Positions 46,682-56,128 are shown, counted from the stretch's first letter. The stretch: 64,000 bases of DNA from an uncultured Candidatus Entotheonella sp. (GCA_951828535.1 OX639990.1:3211300-3275299); one strand, 5' to 3'. A program made the numbers and translations. Notes: generated by a model from the sequence alone, not told the origin.

Positions 46682-48190
46682 ATGGCATACTTTCTGAGCA
46701 AAGAGGAACTGGACAAACTTCAGCACGCGGAGCGCGAGGATCTTCGCTCTCCCATTCCCACCCGCATCATTTCCAACGGTGAGTTCGACCCCCTGCCGCA
46801 GACGGAGAAGCAGGGGCAGTTCGAGGCCAGAATCCAGGAACTGGCCGATACCTATGGCAAGAAGCTAGGCATGGATCGGCGCGACTTTCTGCGTTCGAGC
46901 TGCGGCATGGCAGCGGCGTTCCTGGCGCTGAACGACGTGTTCGGGCCGGTGTTCACGGTGGATCAGGCCGAGGCTGCCGACCCCGACGTGGTGCTAGCCC
47001 GCGCCGAGGGGCTGAAGCACCAGTTCATTTTCGATGCCCAGACCCATTTCGTGCGCGACGACTTCATGCACGAGGAGGCTCTGGGCCTGCGCAAATTTGC
47101 CGGTACGCACTGGAACCCGAGTAACGAACTGCTCGACCCGGACCACCAGGAACTGTGGATGGTCAAGTTCGAGAACTACGTGAAGGAGATTTTCGTTGAC
47201 AGCGATACCGACGTTGCCTTGCTGTCGGGCGCTCCTTTCGACGATCCGACTTGGATCCTGGTTCACAACGACCAGATGGTGCGCGCCCGTAATATCGTCA
47301 ACAGCATCAGCGGCGCGCGGCGCATGCTGAGCCACGCGGTGCTGCGGCCGACGCAAGCCGGCTGGGAAGACGAAGTGGACGAGGCCATCGAGGTGCACAA
47401 GCCGGACGCTTGGAAGATGTACACCATCGGCGATCCGTTCGGCACCTCCAATTACCCCTGGCGGCTGGATGACGAGAAGCTGATGTACGGCACCTACGAA
47501 AAGATGGTGAAGGCCGGCATCACCAACGTGGCGGTGCACAAGGGCCTGCTGCCGCTCGACTTCATGCAGAGCCGCGCCGATACTTGGCAGTACGCCACCC
47601 CGTGGGACGTCGGCAAGGTGGCGAAGGATTGGCCACAATTGAACTTCATCATCTATCACTCGGCGTGCCAGCCGTTCCTGGAGCTTCCCGGCCCGCAGCT
47701 CGAACTCTTCGAACAGACCGGCGAGATTCGCTGGGCCACCGACCTCGCTAAGATTCCCGAGGAATTCGGCGTGAGCAACGTGTATGCCGAGCTGGGCACG
47801 GTGTTCGCCAATTGCTGCGTCACGCACCCGCGTCTGGCCGCGGGCCTGGTGGGCACCCTCATCAAGGGCATGGGGGCGGAGCACGTCATTTGGGGCAGTG
47901 AGGCGCCGTTCTACGGCTCGCCGCAGTGGGAAATTGAAGCTATGCGGCGCCTGGAAATCCCCGAGGACATCCAGCGCAAGCACGGTTTTGCGCCCTTGGG
48001 TGTTGCGGACTCGATGGTCAAGAACGCCATCTTTGGCCTCAACTCGGCCAAGATGTTCGGCCTCGACCTGCGCACCGCCCGCGGACCGATCTCGCAGGAC
48101 ACCTTCGCGCAGATCAGGGACGAATATCACCAGTCCGGCGGCTTCTACCGCAACCGTAGCAACGCCGCTTACGGCTTTGTGCAGGTATAG
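46682..48190 (+). CDS. Tat-type amidohydrolase-family protein
   Basis: This 502-residue protein belongs to the amidohydrolase 2 (metal-dependent TIM barrel) group: FDAQTHFVRDD at about residue 120, NVAVHKGLLPLDF (His), FIIYHSACQPF (His) and VIWGSEAPFYGSPQW replacing the usual GSD motif. A twin-arginine motif MDRRDFLRSSCGMAAAF lies at residues 64-80, after a conserved-looking ~60-residue N-terminal extension. AAGGAGACGGG upstream of 46682 supports the long start. The extension may be cytoplasmic and removed with the signal. Substrate unknown. It is divergent from the CaiB-like gene. Confidence 0.75.
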   Translation: MAYFLSKEELDKLQHAEREDLRSPIPTRIISNGEFDPLPQTEKQGQFEARIQELADTYGKKLGMDRRDFLRSSCGMAAAFLALNDVFGPVFTVDQAEAADPDVVLARAEGLKHQFIFDAQTHFVRDDFMHEEALGLRKFAGTHWNPSNELLDPDHQELWMVKFENYVKEIFVDSDTDVALLSGAPFDDPTWILVHNDQMVRARNIVNSISGARRMLSHAVLRPTQAGWEDEVDEAIEVHKPDAWKMYTIGDPFGTSNYPWRLDDEKLMYGTYEKMVKAGITNVAVHKGLLPLDFMQSRADTWQYATPWDVGKVAKDWPQLNFIIYHSACQPFLELPGPQLELFEQTGEIRWATDLAKIPEEFGVSNVYAELGTVFANCCVTHPRLAAGLVGTLIKGMGAEHVIWGSEAPFYGSPQWEIEAMRRLEIPEDIQRKHGFAPLGVADSMVKNAIFGLNSAKMFGLDLRTARGPISQDTFAQIRDEYHQSGGFYRNRSNAAYGFVQV

Positions 48191-48296
48191 TCGCCCCAGG
48201 CGATGACGGATGGCGTTTGCGCGGGCGCTTGCCCGGCCCGTGCAAACGCTTTTTTTGACCCGCACGGGCAAACCTATCAGGAGGAAGACAGACCGT

Positions 48297-49640
48297 ATGA
48301 CCGTACCTTACCTAGCGCTGGACGAGGCCGACCTCGCGGGCAAGACCTTGATCATGCGCGTGGACTTCAATTCGCCCGTCGAGGAGGTGGGCGACGATCT
48401 CGTTCTGCGGGATACGACGCGGATCGACGATCATCTGCACACGTCGGTTATGCCCTTATTCGAATTGCCCAAACCGCCTCGCAATATCGTGCTGCTGGCG
48501 CACCAGGGCCGGCCGGGAAGGGACGATTGCACGACGTTGCTGCCGCACTTTGTCTACTGCCGGGACAAGCTGCGGTCGAAAGGGATCGAGACGGCCTACG
48601 TGTGGGAAGGGTCCGGCAGCGCAGCCGTCAGGCAACTAGGTGAAGAGGCGGTGGCGTCTGCCGACGTCCTGGCGCGTATTCGGAGTCTGCCGGAGCGCAC
48701 GGTGCTGCTGCTCGAAAACGTGCGCTTCAGCGAAGCGGAATCGAACGTCAAGGGGAACCAGCCGGCGGCTTTCGCCGATACCCCCCTGATTCGCATGCTC
48801 GCCGAGGTGAACAACCGTGTGGTGGCTCTGGACGGATTCTCGGTCGGGCACCGCGCCCAGGCTTCGGTGGTGGGTCTGGCGGCCTTGGGACCGCTCCATG
48901 CGGGGCCGGTCGTAATGCGTGAGATTGAGCAATTGTCGCAGGCCCTAGAGTCGCCCAAAGCCCCCATGTTGCTGATCGTCGGCGGCGCCAAGGTCGATGA
49001 CTCACTCAGCAGCATGCAGGTTTTCCTGGAGCAGGGAAAGGCGGACACGGTCCTGACGGGCGGGCTCGTCGGCTTGGTGTTGTTGCAGGCGCAAGGGATT
49101 CAACTCAACGAGCAGACGGAGACGAACATTGCTGCCGTCACCCGTGACCTGTCGCAGACCCTCGCCAAGGCCCGCGCCTTGATGGACAGCTTCGGCGGCA
49201 ACAAGATCAGGGTGCCGGTCGACATTGCCCTGGGACCGCAGCTGGCATCGGCGGCGCAGCGAGCCGAGCTGACGGTGAACCGCATCGACCCGCACGACCC
49301 ACGCCATATCGGCGACATCGGCCTGCAAACGATCGCGCAGTACGCCTGCGACATCGCGCAGGCCAACACATTGGTCATGAATGGCCCCATGGGCCGCTAC
49401 GAATGGCCGTGTTTTACGCGCGGCAACGAAGAAATTCTGCGCTACGCCGCCTATGCGGCGCAGGCGAGAAACGCCCACGTTCTGGTCGGCGGCGGCGACA
49501 CCGGGGCGTCGCTCGGGGCGCTGTCCGCGGAGCTGGTCGGTCAGGTTAACGTATGCTCGTCGGGCAAGGCGTTCCTGGAGGTGTTGGCGACGGGCACGGT
49601 GGAGTCGTTGATCGGCGTCCGCATGTTGGCCCGTCGGTGA
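48297..49640 (+). CDS. pgk: Phosphoglycerate kinase, archaeal-like subtype
   Basis: ATG 48297 with AGGAGGAAGA upstream gives 447 residues. Features are LAGKTLIMRVDFNSPVEE, TRIDDHLHT, VLLAHQGRPGRDDCTTLLPH, VLLLENVRF and GGGDTGASL. The phrase HQGRPGRDD...TTLLPH is characteristic of archaeal PGKs (bacterial enzymes have SHLGRP). The segment normally FVNDAFGxxHR is here ALDGFSVGHRAQAS. It may be a glycolytic enzyme acquired from archaea or a divergent paralogue. No gap or other glycolytic gene adjoins it. Confidence 0.8.
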   Translation: MTVPYLALDEADLAGKTLIMRVDFNSPVEEVGDDLVLRDTTRIDDHLHTSVMPLFELPKPPRNIVLLAHQGRPGRDDCTTLLPHFVYCRDKLRSKGIETAYVWEGSGSAAVRQLGEEAVASADVLARIRSLPERTVLLLENVRFSEAESNVKGNQPAAFADTPLIRMLAEVNNRVVALDGFSVGHRAQASVVGLAALGPLHAGPVVMREIEQLSQALESPKAPMLLIVGGAKVDDSLSSMQVFLEQGKADTVLTGGLVGLVLLQAQGIQLNEQTETNIAAVTRDLSQTLAKARALMDSFGGNKIRVPVDIALGPQLASAAQRAELTVNRIDPHDPRHIGDIGLQTIAQYACDIAQANTLVMNGPMGRYEWPCFTRGNEEILRYAAYAAQARNAHVLVGGGDTGASLGALSAELVGQVNVCSSGKAFLEVLATGTVESLIGVRMLARR

Positions 49641-49644
49641 AGGG

Positions 49645-49685
49645 CTCTCCGGCGGGGCCCATCTCTTGATGCGCCTGCCGGAGAG
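49645..49685. terminator. Possible hairpin between convergent pgk and YHS genes
   Basis: CTCTCCGGC (49645-49653) and GCCGGAGAG (49677-49685) form a 9 bp stem with a 23 nt loop, but there is no T-run. It could be a weak or factor-dependent terminator. Confidence 0.3.
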
Positions 49686-49697
49686 GGTAGGGCGGGA

Positions 49698-50171
49698 TTA
49701 ATTTCCGCTCAGGATCTGCGGCCAATTCACGTCAGCCTTGGCGATGTATCCGGGGATGTCCTTCTCCCAAATCCTCTGCACCTTGAGGCTGAAGTTCAGG
49801 TAGAGCTTGTCGTCGACAATTTTCCAAGCATCCGGGTCGATCTTGGCGGTATAACCCTGGCTCACTGCGTAAGCGCAGTAGCCGCCGTATTGGGGCGCAT
49901 ACTTCTCCGGGTCGCCCGCGAACAATTCCATGTTCTCCGCGCTGGCAAAGTACCAGGTGGCACCCATCCACTCGTAGCTGTGGGCGCCTTTGCCCTTCAC
50001 CGGCTCGCCCTGAACGAAATAGGCCACCGGATCGTGCCCCTTGATCGCCCACCCCAGCAGGGTGGCATTAACCGGCTGGACGGCCATGGCTGTGGCCGGC
50101 ACCAGTATGGCGACAACGATCAGAATCCCAAGCACTGCCAGCCAACCGTTCCTCTTTCTTAGCAGTGTCAT
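49698..50171 (-). CDS. Exported YHS-domain protein
   Basis: This 157-residue protein has an N-terminal signal peptide or anchor (LAVLGILIVVAILVPATAMA, residues 11-30). The YHS domain follows: AIKGHDPVAYFVQGEPVKG, then WMGATWYFASAENMELFAGDPEKYAPQYGGYCAYAV. Single periplasmic YHS proteins often bind metals or act near copper or haem systems. LYLNFSLKVQRIWEKDIPGYI at the C-terminus is shared by this subfamily. Confidence 0.85.
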   Translation of the reverse strand: MTLLRKRNGWLAVLGILIVVAILVPATAMAVQPVNATLLGWAIKGHDPVAYFVQGEPVKGKGAHSYEWMGATWYFASAENMELFAGDPEKYAPQYGGYCAYAVSQGYTAKIDPDAWKIVDDKLYLNFSLKVQRIWEKDIPGYIAKADVNWPQILSGN

Positions 50172-50280
50172 ATTTTTCCTCCCTGTTTCTTGTTCCCGGC
50201 CCCCTCTACGGAGGCTCCCCCTTAAAACCGCTTCGTCTCATGGGGAATTCCCTGACTAATTGTGCGTGCGGCTTTGAATT

Positions 50281-50643
50281 CTACGGCTCGTCGGCGAACT
50301 CAAACACCACCTCTCCGGGACGCACCAGCCGAAGTTCCTCGCGGGCAATCTTCTCGATGTACTCCAGATCGTTCAGCAGACGCCAGATCTCGCCGTGCAA
50401 CTCGGCGTTTACTGCCTCGACATCGGCGAGGTCGCTTTCCAGCACGGCGAGCTCGTGCTGCTTTTCCCACATGGCGAGGAAGCCCTTTTCGTTTTGGATA
50501 GCCAGCGCCATCATGCCCAGGATAAAGATACCGCTGAGGATCAGGGCGATACACAGCCAGGGCGTGGTGAAAATCTGACGTATGACGCCGCTCAGGGGGG
50601 CTTCGGAGTCCATGCCCGAGGATGTCATCGGGGCGCCATGCAT
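50281..50643 (-). CDS. FtsB/DivIC-like septum formation initiator
   Basis: ATG 50643, preceded by GGAGGACACC, gives a 120-residue protein with one membrane span (WLCIALILSGIFILGMMALAI) and then a coiled coil (HELAVLESDLADVEAVNAEL). The C-terminal EYIEKIAREELRLVRPGEVVFEF is the classic DivIC/FtsB ending (ExIAREeL.m..pgE.v). It would act with FtsL and FtsQ at the division site. It lies 59 bp downstream of hemL on the same strand. The usual neighbour eno is absent. Confidence 0.85.
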   Translation of the reverse strand: MHGAPMTSSGMDSEAPLSGVIRQIFTTPWLCIALILSGIFILGMMALAIQNEKGFLAMWEKQHELAVLESDLADVEAVNAELHGEIWRLLNDLEYIEKIAREELRLVRPGEVVFEFADEP

Positions 50644-50702
50644 CGTTGGTGTCCTCCAAGTGGGATGTCGGATTACGCCTGCGGCTAATCCCACCTGCAT
50701 TC

Positions 50703-51995
50703 CTACAGGCCCTGCAGGGCCGCGGCGCCGGCGCGCAGGGTGGCTTCGATGTCGCTGTCGGAGTGCGCCGTGGACAGGAAGCCGGCCTCGTATTGCGAGG
50801 GCGCCAGGTAGATACCGGCTCGCAGCATGGCGGCGAAGTAGCGGCGAAAGGCGGGCACGTCGCAGGCGCTGGCGTCGTCGAAGTTGCGTACCGGCTTGGC
50901 GCTGAAAAAGAGCGTGAACATCGAGCCCAGGGCTGTGGTGTAGACCGGCACCCCGTGCTGACGGGCGGCCTTGGCGGTCTCGTCCATCAGATAGGCGGCG
51001 CGCTCGCCCAGGGCTGCATAGGGCGGCTCGGCGCGCAGAATCTCCAGGGTGGTGATGCCGGCGGCCATGGCCAAGGGGTTACCGGACAGCGTGCCGGCCT
51101 GGTAGATCGGCCCGACCGGCGACATGTGCTCCATGATTTCCCGCTTGCCGCCGTAGGCACCAACGGGCAGGCCGCCGCCGATCACTTTGCCCAGGGTGGT
51201 CAGGTCGGGGTCGATGTCGAACAGGGTCTGCACGCCGCCGTAGGCCACCCGGAAGCCGGTCATCACTTCGTCGAGGATCAACAGCGCATCGTGCTGGCGC
51301 GTCAGGTCGCGCAGTCCTTGCAGGAAGCCGGTCTCCGGCGGTACCAGCCCCATGTTGCCGACAGCCGGCTCGACGATGGCACACGCCACCTTGCCGGCGT
51401 TCTGCTCCAGCGCCACGCGCACGGCGTCAAGATCGTTGAACGGCACGGTGAGGGTGTGGCGGGCGAGGTCAGCGGGTACGCCGGGGCTGTCGGGCACCCC
51501 GAAGGTCATGGCGCCGGAGCCGGCCTTCACCAGGAGGCTGTCGGCGTGGCCGTGGTAGCAGCCGGCAAACTTGAGGATGCCGTCACGCCCGGTGAAACCG
51601 CGCGCCAGGCGAACGGCGCTCATCGTCGCCTCGGTGCCGGAATTGACCAGGCGCACCATGTCGATGGACGGAAACGCCTCGACGATTAAACGCGCCAATT
51701 GCACCTCGCGCGCCGTAGGCGCCCCGAAGCTGCAGCCCTCGGCGGCGGCGGCCTGAACGGCTGCTACCACCTCCGGGTGGGCGTGCCCCAAGATCATCGG
51801 ACCCCACGAGCCCACGTAGTCGATGTAGGCATTGCCGTCCACGTCGTAGACCCGCGAGCCCTCGGCGCGCTGGATGAAGGGCGGCTGCAGGTTGACCGAC
51901 TTGTAGGCCCGCACCGGGCTGTTGACGCCGCCGGGGATGATCTGCTGTGCCTGCTCGAAGAGCTCTGCGGAGGTGTCCATACGCTGATCCGTCAC
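50703..51995 (-). CDS. hemL: Glutamate-1-semialdehyde 2,1-aminomutase
   Basis: HemL makes 5-aminolevulinate in the C5 haem pathway. LFEQAQQIIPGGVNSPVRAY, SWGPMILGHAHPEVV, FVNSGTEATMSAVRLARG-like sequence, and TLGKVIGGGLPVGAYGGK (PLP Lys) identify it. GTG 51995 has AAGGAAAGG upstream; ATG 51980 or 52031 are alternatives. About 430 residues. It starts 16 bp after the mtnP stop on the same strand, so the two are co-transcribed. Confidence 0.95.
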   Translation of the reverse strand: MTDQRMDTSAELFEQAQQIIPGGVNSPVRAYKSVNLQPPFIQRAEGSRVYDVDGNAYIDYVGSWGPMILGHAHPEVVAAVQAAAAEGCSFGAPTAREVQLARLIVEAFPSIDMVRLVNSGTEATMSAVRLARGFTGRDGILKFAGCYHGHADSLLVKAGSGAMTFGVPDSPGVPADLARHTLTVPFNDLDAVRVALEQNAGKVACAIVEPAVGNMGLVPPETGFLQGLRDLTRQHDALLILDEVMTGFRVAYGGVQTLFDIDPDLTTLGKVIGGGLPVGAYGGKREIMEHMSPVGPIYQAGTLSGNPLAMAAGITTLEILRAEPPYAALGERAAYLMDETAKAARQHGVPVYTTALGSMFTLFFSAKPVRNFDDASACDVPAFRRYFAAMLRAGIYLAPSQYEAGFLSTAHSDSDIEATLRAGAAALQGL

Positions 51996-52011
51996 AGCGC
52001 CATTCCTTTCC

Positions 52012-52875
52012 TTATGAGAGGTAACGATCAATCAGTAGCCCCAGCCGCTCTTTGGCCGCCGCCGGAATCATCGCCGGGTCGGTAATCAAGGCGTATTGCA
52101 AGGCGGTGCTGCACGGGCATGTGCGCTCCCCCTTCAGGGCCGGCGCGGTGTGCGCGATGATGTCCTGGGCGAGCTGCACGTTGCGCCGCAGGACTTCCAG
52201 GATGGCGCCAATGTCCACGTCGCTGGCGCTGTCGTGCCAGCAGTCATAATCGGTGCACAAGGCTAGCGTAGCGTAGCATAACTCGGCTTCACGGGCTAGG
52301 CGCGCCTCGGGCAGGTTGGTCATGCCGATCACGTCCACGCCCCACTGCCGGTAGATCTGCGATTCGGCGCGGGTGGAGAACTGCGGCCCTTCGATGCACA
52401 AGTAGGTGCCGCCGACGTGCACCGTGGCCCCGGCGGTGGTGGCAGCCTGCTGCAGCGCTTGCGCCATGACGCCGCAGACCGGGTCGGCAAAAGCGATGTG
52501 CGCGACCACGTCGGTATCGAAAAAGGTGGAGACGCGCGAGCGGGTGCGATCGAAGAACTGGTCCGGGGTGACCACGTCGCCGGGGTGGATGTCCTCACGC
52601 ATGCTGCCGACGGCGCTGACGGAGATGACCCATTCGACGCCGAGCAATTTCATGCCGTAGAGGTTGGCGCGGAAATTGATAGCGGACGGCGGGATGCGGT
52701 GGCCGCGCCCGTGGCGGGGCAGGAAGACCATCTCCCGGTCCCCCAGGGTGCCGAGTATGAAGGCGTCGGACGGCGCCCCAAAGGGCGTCTCGATCCGCTC
52801 CTCGCTGACGTTTTCCAGCGCCGCCATGGCGTATAATCCGCTGCCGCCGATGACCCCGATCTTGCCCTTGTGCAT
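52012..52875 (-). CDS. mtnP: S-methyl-5'-thioadenosine phosphorylase
   Basis: This 287-residue enzyme phosphorolyses MTA in methionine salvage. KIGVIGGSGLYAM, LPRHGRGHRIPPSAINFRANL and CIEGPQFSTRAESQIYR are the MTAP/PNP-II signature, and IGMTNLPEARLAREAELCYATLALCTDYD fits MTAP rather than purine nucleoside phosphorylase. ATG 52875 (MHKGKIG) has AGGAGA nine bases upstream. No other mtn genes are adjacent. Confidence 0.92.
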   Translation of the reverse strand: MHKGKIGVIGGSGLYAMAALENVSEERIETPFGAPSDAFILGTLGDREMVFLPRHGRGHRIPPSAINFRANLYGMKLLGVEWVISVSAVGSMREDIHPGDVVTPDQFFDRTRSRVSTFFDTDVVAHIAFADPVCGVMAQALQQAATTAGATVHVGGTYLCIEGPQFSTRAESQIYRQWGVDVIGMTNLPEARLAREAELCYATLALCTDYDCWHDSASDVDIGAILEVLRRNVQLAQDIIAHTAPALKGERTCPCSTALQYALITDPAMIPAAAKERLGLLIDRYLS

Positions 52876-53014
52876 GTGTTGCATTCTCCTCTGCTCCGGC
52901 TTCAACTGGTGGGGCGAATGAGTGCTTTAGCGTAGGTCGGTTTAGCTGCAAGCGTAGTCCGACGGCTGAAGGGGGGAGGAAGTCGGAGACGCTCCGCTAA
53001 TCCGACTTACAGCG

Positions 53015-54016
53015 TCAACTGGCCAGGTGCTCGGCGATCTGCACCGCATTTAGCGCCGCACCCTTGCGCAGGTTGTCGGCAACCACCCACAGGTGCAGGC
53101 CATTGGGTATGGAGAGGTCGGCGCGAATGCGCCCGACGAAAACCTCGTCCCGGCCGTTGGCGTGAATCGCCAGGGGATATTCCTGTTCCCGACAATCGTC
53201 CTCGACCTCCACGCCGGGTGCCTGTTCGAGCAGATCGCGCACCTGTGGCACGCTGAGCGTGCGCTCGGTCTCGATGTAAACGGAGGCGGAGTGACTGTGC
53301 GCCAGTGGCACGTAGACCACCGTGGCGCTCACCGGCAGGTCCGGCGCTGCCAGCAGCTTGCGGGTTTCGTCCATCAGCGCCATTTCTTCCTCACAGTGGC
53401 CGTTGTCGACAAACGCTCCGCCCTGCGGCAAGCAGTTAAAAGCGAGCTGGTGCGGAAATATCTCCGCTTCCACGGGGCGGAAATTCAGCAGGTCGCGTAA
53501 TTGCTGGTCGAACTCCCGCACGGCGTGGCGGCCGCGCCCGGAGGCGGCTTGGTACGTCGAAACCACCACCCGCGCCAGGGTAGCCTCGGCGTGCAGGGGG
53601 GCGAGGGCAAGAGCGAGTTGCGTCGTCATGCCGTGTGGGATGGCGATGATGCCGTGATGGCGCTGCAGTACCTCGGGGTTGATTTCCGGCACACAGAGAG
53701 GTACGTGCGGATGCAGGCGAAAAGCGCTGCTGCAGTCGAGGACCAGGGCGCCCGCCTGCGCGGCCTGCCGGGCATAATCGTGGCTCGCCTCGGCGCCGGC
53801 GGCAAAGATGGCGGTGTCCACCTCGTCAAAGGCTTCCTTGCTCAACTCGCGCACCACTGTGCTGCGGCTGAGAAACTCCACGCGGCTGCCGGCGGAGCGG
53901 TCCGAGGCCAGCAGGGTGAGAGTGCCGACGGGGAAGCCGCGTTCTTCCAGGATGCGGAGCACTTCTTGCCCAACCAGGCCGGTGGCGCCGACGACGGCCA
54001 GATGACATGCTTCCAT
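53015..54016 (-). CDS. Aspartate-semialdehyde dehydrogenase-like protein lacking the catalytic Cys (Usg-1-like)
   Basis: This 333-residue protein has the Asd fold: LAVVGATGLVGQEVLRIL, LDCSSAFRL, STYQAASGRGRHAV and a dimerisation domain. The active-site NPNCST of true Asd reads IPHGMTTQ here, so the thiolate nucleophile is absent. In Pseudomonas, a cysteine-less Asd paralogue (usg-1) also lies next to leuB and asd. It is encoded 3 bp after leuB on the same strand. I therefore call it non-catalytic or altered; a real asd may lie elsewhere in the genome. Confidence 0.85.
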   Translation of the reverse strand: MEACHLAVVGATGLVGQEVLRILEERGFPVGTLTLLASDRSAGSRVEFLSRSTVVRELSKEAFDEVDTAIFAAGAEASHDYARQAAQAGALVLDCSSAFRLHPHVPLCVPEINPEVLQRHHGIIAIPHGMTTQLALALAPLHAEATLARVVVSTYQAASGRGRHAVREFDQQLRDLLNFRPVEAEIFPHQLAFNCLPQGGAFVDNGHCEEEMALMDETRKLLAAPDLPVSATVVYVPLAHSHSASVYIETERTLSVPQVRDLLEQAPGVEVEDDCREQEYPLAIHANGRDEVFVGRIRADLSIPNGLHLWVVADNLRKGAALNAVQIAEHLAS

Positions 54017-54019
54017 GGC

Positions 54020-55111
54020 TTAACCTGCGCTCGCCGCGGTGTCGTTCAGGGCGGCGCAGACCAAGTCGCCCATTTCGGCGGTACCGACCTGCGTGGCGCC
54101 GGGCCGCATAACGTCGGCGGTGCGGTAGCCCTGGTTCAGAACCCTCTCCACTGCCGACTCGACGGCCTGCGCGGCGTGTGATTCGTCCAGCGCATATTGC
54201 AGCATCATGGCGACCGAGTTGACGGTGGCGATCGGATTGGCGATGCCCTGTCCGGCGATGTCGGGGGCGCTGCCGTGCACGGGCTCGAAAACCCCTACCG
54301 TGCCGCCAAGGCTGGCGGACGGCAGCATGCCGATGGAGCCGGTCAGCATGGCGGCCACGTCGCTCAGGATATCGCCGAACAGGTTGCTGGTGACGATGAC
54401 GTCGAACTGGCGCGGGTCGCGGATGAGCTGCATGGCGCAGTTGTCGACGTACTGGTGTTCCAGCTCGACGTCGTCGTAGCCGCCGGCCAGTTCCGTCACT
54501 TCGCGGCGCCACAACACCGACACGTCGAGCACGTTGGCCTTGTCGACCGAGGTTACCCTGCCGCGGCGTCTGCGGGCCAGGTCAAAGGCCAGGCGCGCGA
54601 TGCGGGCGATTTCGGCGCTGCTGTAACTCATGGTGTTGATGCCCCGCTCGCCACTGGCGTCGGGCTCGATGCCGCGGGGCTGGCCGAAATAAATGCCGCC
54701 GACCAACTCCCGAACGACCAGCAGGTCGATGCCCTGCACCACTTCGGGGCGCAGGCTTGACGCCTCGATGAGGGCGTTGTACAGCTTGGCCGGGCGCAGG
54801 TTGGCGAACAAATCGAGGGCCTGCCGAAGCCGCAGCAGGCCGCGTTCGGGTCGTTTGTCCGGGGGCAGATCGTCCCACTTGGGGCCGCCGACGGAGCCGA
54901 ACAGAACCGCTTGGCTGTCGCGGCACAACTGCAGAGTCGCCTCGGGCAACGGATCGCCGGTCGCGTCGATAGCGGCACCGCCAACCAAGCCCTCCTGCAA
55001 CTCGCAGCGGATGCCGAACGGCGCCTCCAGCGCGCACAAGACCTTGACGCCCTGCGCCACAACCTCCGGGCCGACACCGTCTCCGGGCAACACCGCAATT
55101 CGGTACGTCAT
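54020..55111 (-). CDS. leuB: 3-isopropylmalate dehydrogenase
   Basis: This 363-residue NAD-dependent enzyme oxidatively decarboxylates 3-isopropylmalate in leucine synthesis. [60 protein letters not shown] and the NAD segment [21 protein letters not shown] are all present. leuC and leuD are not adjacent. Confidence 0.95.
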   Translation of the reverse strand: MTYRIAVLPGDGVGPEVVAQGVKVLCALEAPFGIRCELQEGLVGGAAIDATGDPLPEATLQLCRDSQAVLFGSVGGPKWDDLPPDKRPERGLLRLRQALDLFANLRPAKLYNALIEASSLRPEVVQGIDLLVVRELVGGIYFGQPRGIEPDASGERGINTMSYSSAEIARIARLAFDLARRRRGRVTSVDKANVLDVSVLWRREVTELAGGYDDVELEHQYVDNCAMQLIRDPRQFDVIVTSNLFGDILSDVAAMLTGSIGMLPSASLGGTVGVFEPVHGSAPDIAGQGIANPIATVNSVAMMLQYALDESHAAQAVESAVERVLNQGYRTADVMRPGATQVGTAEMGDLVCAALNDTAASAG

Positions 55112-55150
55112 GGTTCCGTATACCCCCGCGTCAGGCCCGCTCCCCGGGAC

Positions 55151-55483
55151 CTACTTGAAGATCAAACCTCTGAACAGAATCAGCACAACCGCGCCGATGA
55201 AACTGAAGACCATCAGGCCGTAGAGCCGCACCAGCCAGTTGCGCATTTGCCGCATCTCAGCCCGAAAATCCAGCATCTGCTGATTGAGATCGTTGAAGCG
55301 CTGTTCGATATGGGCGAGGTCCTGGGCCCTCGCCTTCTCCATATAGGCAAAACCCTGCTCCATGCGCTTCTCGAGACTGAGAAACCGCTGATCGGCGCGT
55401 TCCTCAGCATGGTCGAAACGCTCCTCGATGCGCTTGACGAACTCCTGGAATTGCTCCTTGCTAACGTACCTCGTCTCAGCCAT
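55151..55483 (-). CDS. Small coiled-coil membrane protein
   Basis: ATG 55483 overlaps the trpF stop as TGATG and has GGGAGGG upstream. The 110-residue product has heptad-like helices (EFVKRIEERFDHAEERADQRFL and following repeats of ERF/EQRF) and one C-terminal transmembrane segment (LYGLMVFSFIGAVVLILFRG). No known family is certain. Such tail-anchored coiled coils resemble phage- or Bdr-like proteins. Its coupling to trpF may be accidental. Confidence 0.7.
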   Translation of the reverse strand: MAETRYVSKEQFQEFVKRIEERFDHAEERADQRFLSLEKRMEQGFAYMEKARAQDLAHIEQRFNDLNQQMLDFRAEMRQMRNWLVRLYGLMVFSFIGAVVLILFRGLIFK

Positions 55484-56118
55484 CAGGAGCCCTCCCGTCT
55501 TCCGTTCGTCATCGACTTGGCGCGCTTCACGAAAGCCCGCACCTTGGCGGTGTCCTTTTTCCCCGGCATTGCCTCCACGCCGCTGCACACGTCGACAGCG
55601 TAGGGTCGCACGGTGTGGATGGCTTCTTGGACATTGTCCGGCGTCAGCCCGCCGGCCAGGATAATGCGTCCGTAGCCGTGCAGCGACGCCACCCGCTGCC
55701 AGTCGGCCTTGACGCCGCCGCCGCCGTAGAGTGCGCCGTGGAAGCCCTCGATCAGAAAGGCGTCAACGGGGTAATGCGGCATCATCTCCGGCTGCACCTG
55801 CTCGGTGAAGCGTAAGGCCTTGATGCAGCGCCACGGCAGGCGGCGGCACAGGTCGGGGCTTTCATCGCCGTGCAACTGCACCCATCTGACACCGCTTTGC
55901 CGCACCACCTGCGTGATCGTCTCGAAGCTCTCGTTGACGAACACGCCGACGGCCGGCAGGTCTGCTGGCAGGCTGGCAACGATGGCGCCGGCCTGTTCGG
56001 GGGTGACGTAGCGGGGGCTGGGAGGGTAGAAGATCAGGCCGATCATATCGGCGCCGGCGTTCACCGCCACGCTGGCGTCGGCAATCGAGGTGACGCCGCA
56101 AATTTTAACGAGGGTCAT
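55483..56118 (-). CDS. trpF: Phosphoribosylanthranilate isomerase
   Basis: This ~211-residue TIM barrel carries out the third step of tryptophan synthesis. VKICGVTSIADASVAVNAGADMIG holds the catalytic Cys, VQLHGDESPDLC a family signature, and AGGLTPDNVQEAI with DVCSGVEAMPGKKD the phosphate site and catalytic Asp. ATG 56118 is chosen over 56127. It follows trpC by 10 bp. Confidence 0.95.
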   Translation of the reverse strand: MTLVKICGVTSIADASVAVNAGADMIGLIFYPPSPRYVTPEQAGAIVASLPADLPAVGVFVNESFETITQVVRQSGVRWVQLHGDESPDLCRRLPWRCIKALRFTEQVQPEMMPHYPVDAFLIEGFHGALYGGGGVKADWQRVASLHGYGRIILAGGLTPDNVQEAIHTVRPYAVDVCSGVEAMPGKKDTAKVRAFVKRAKSMTNGRREGS

Positions 56119-56128
56119 GATAGGCACG

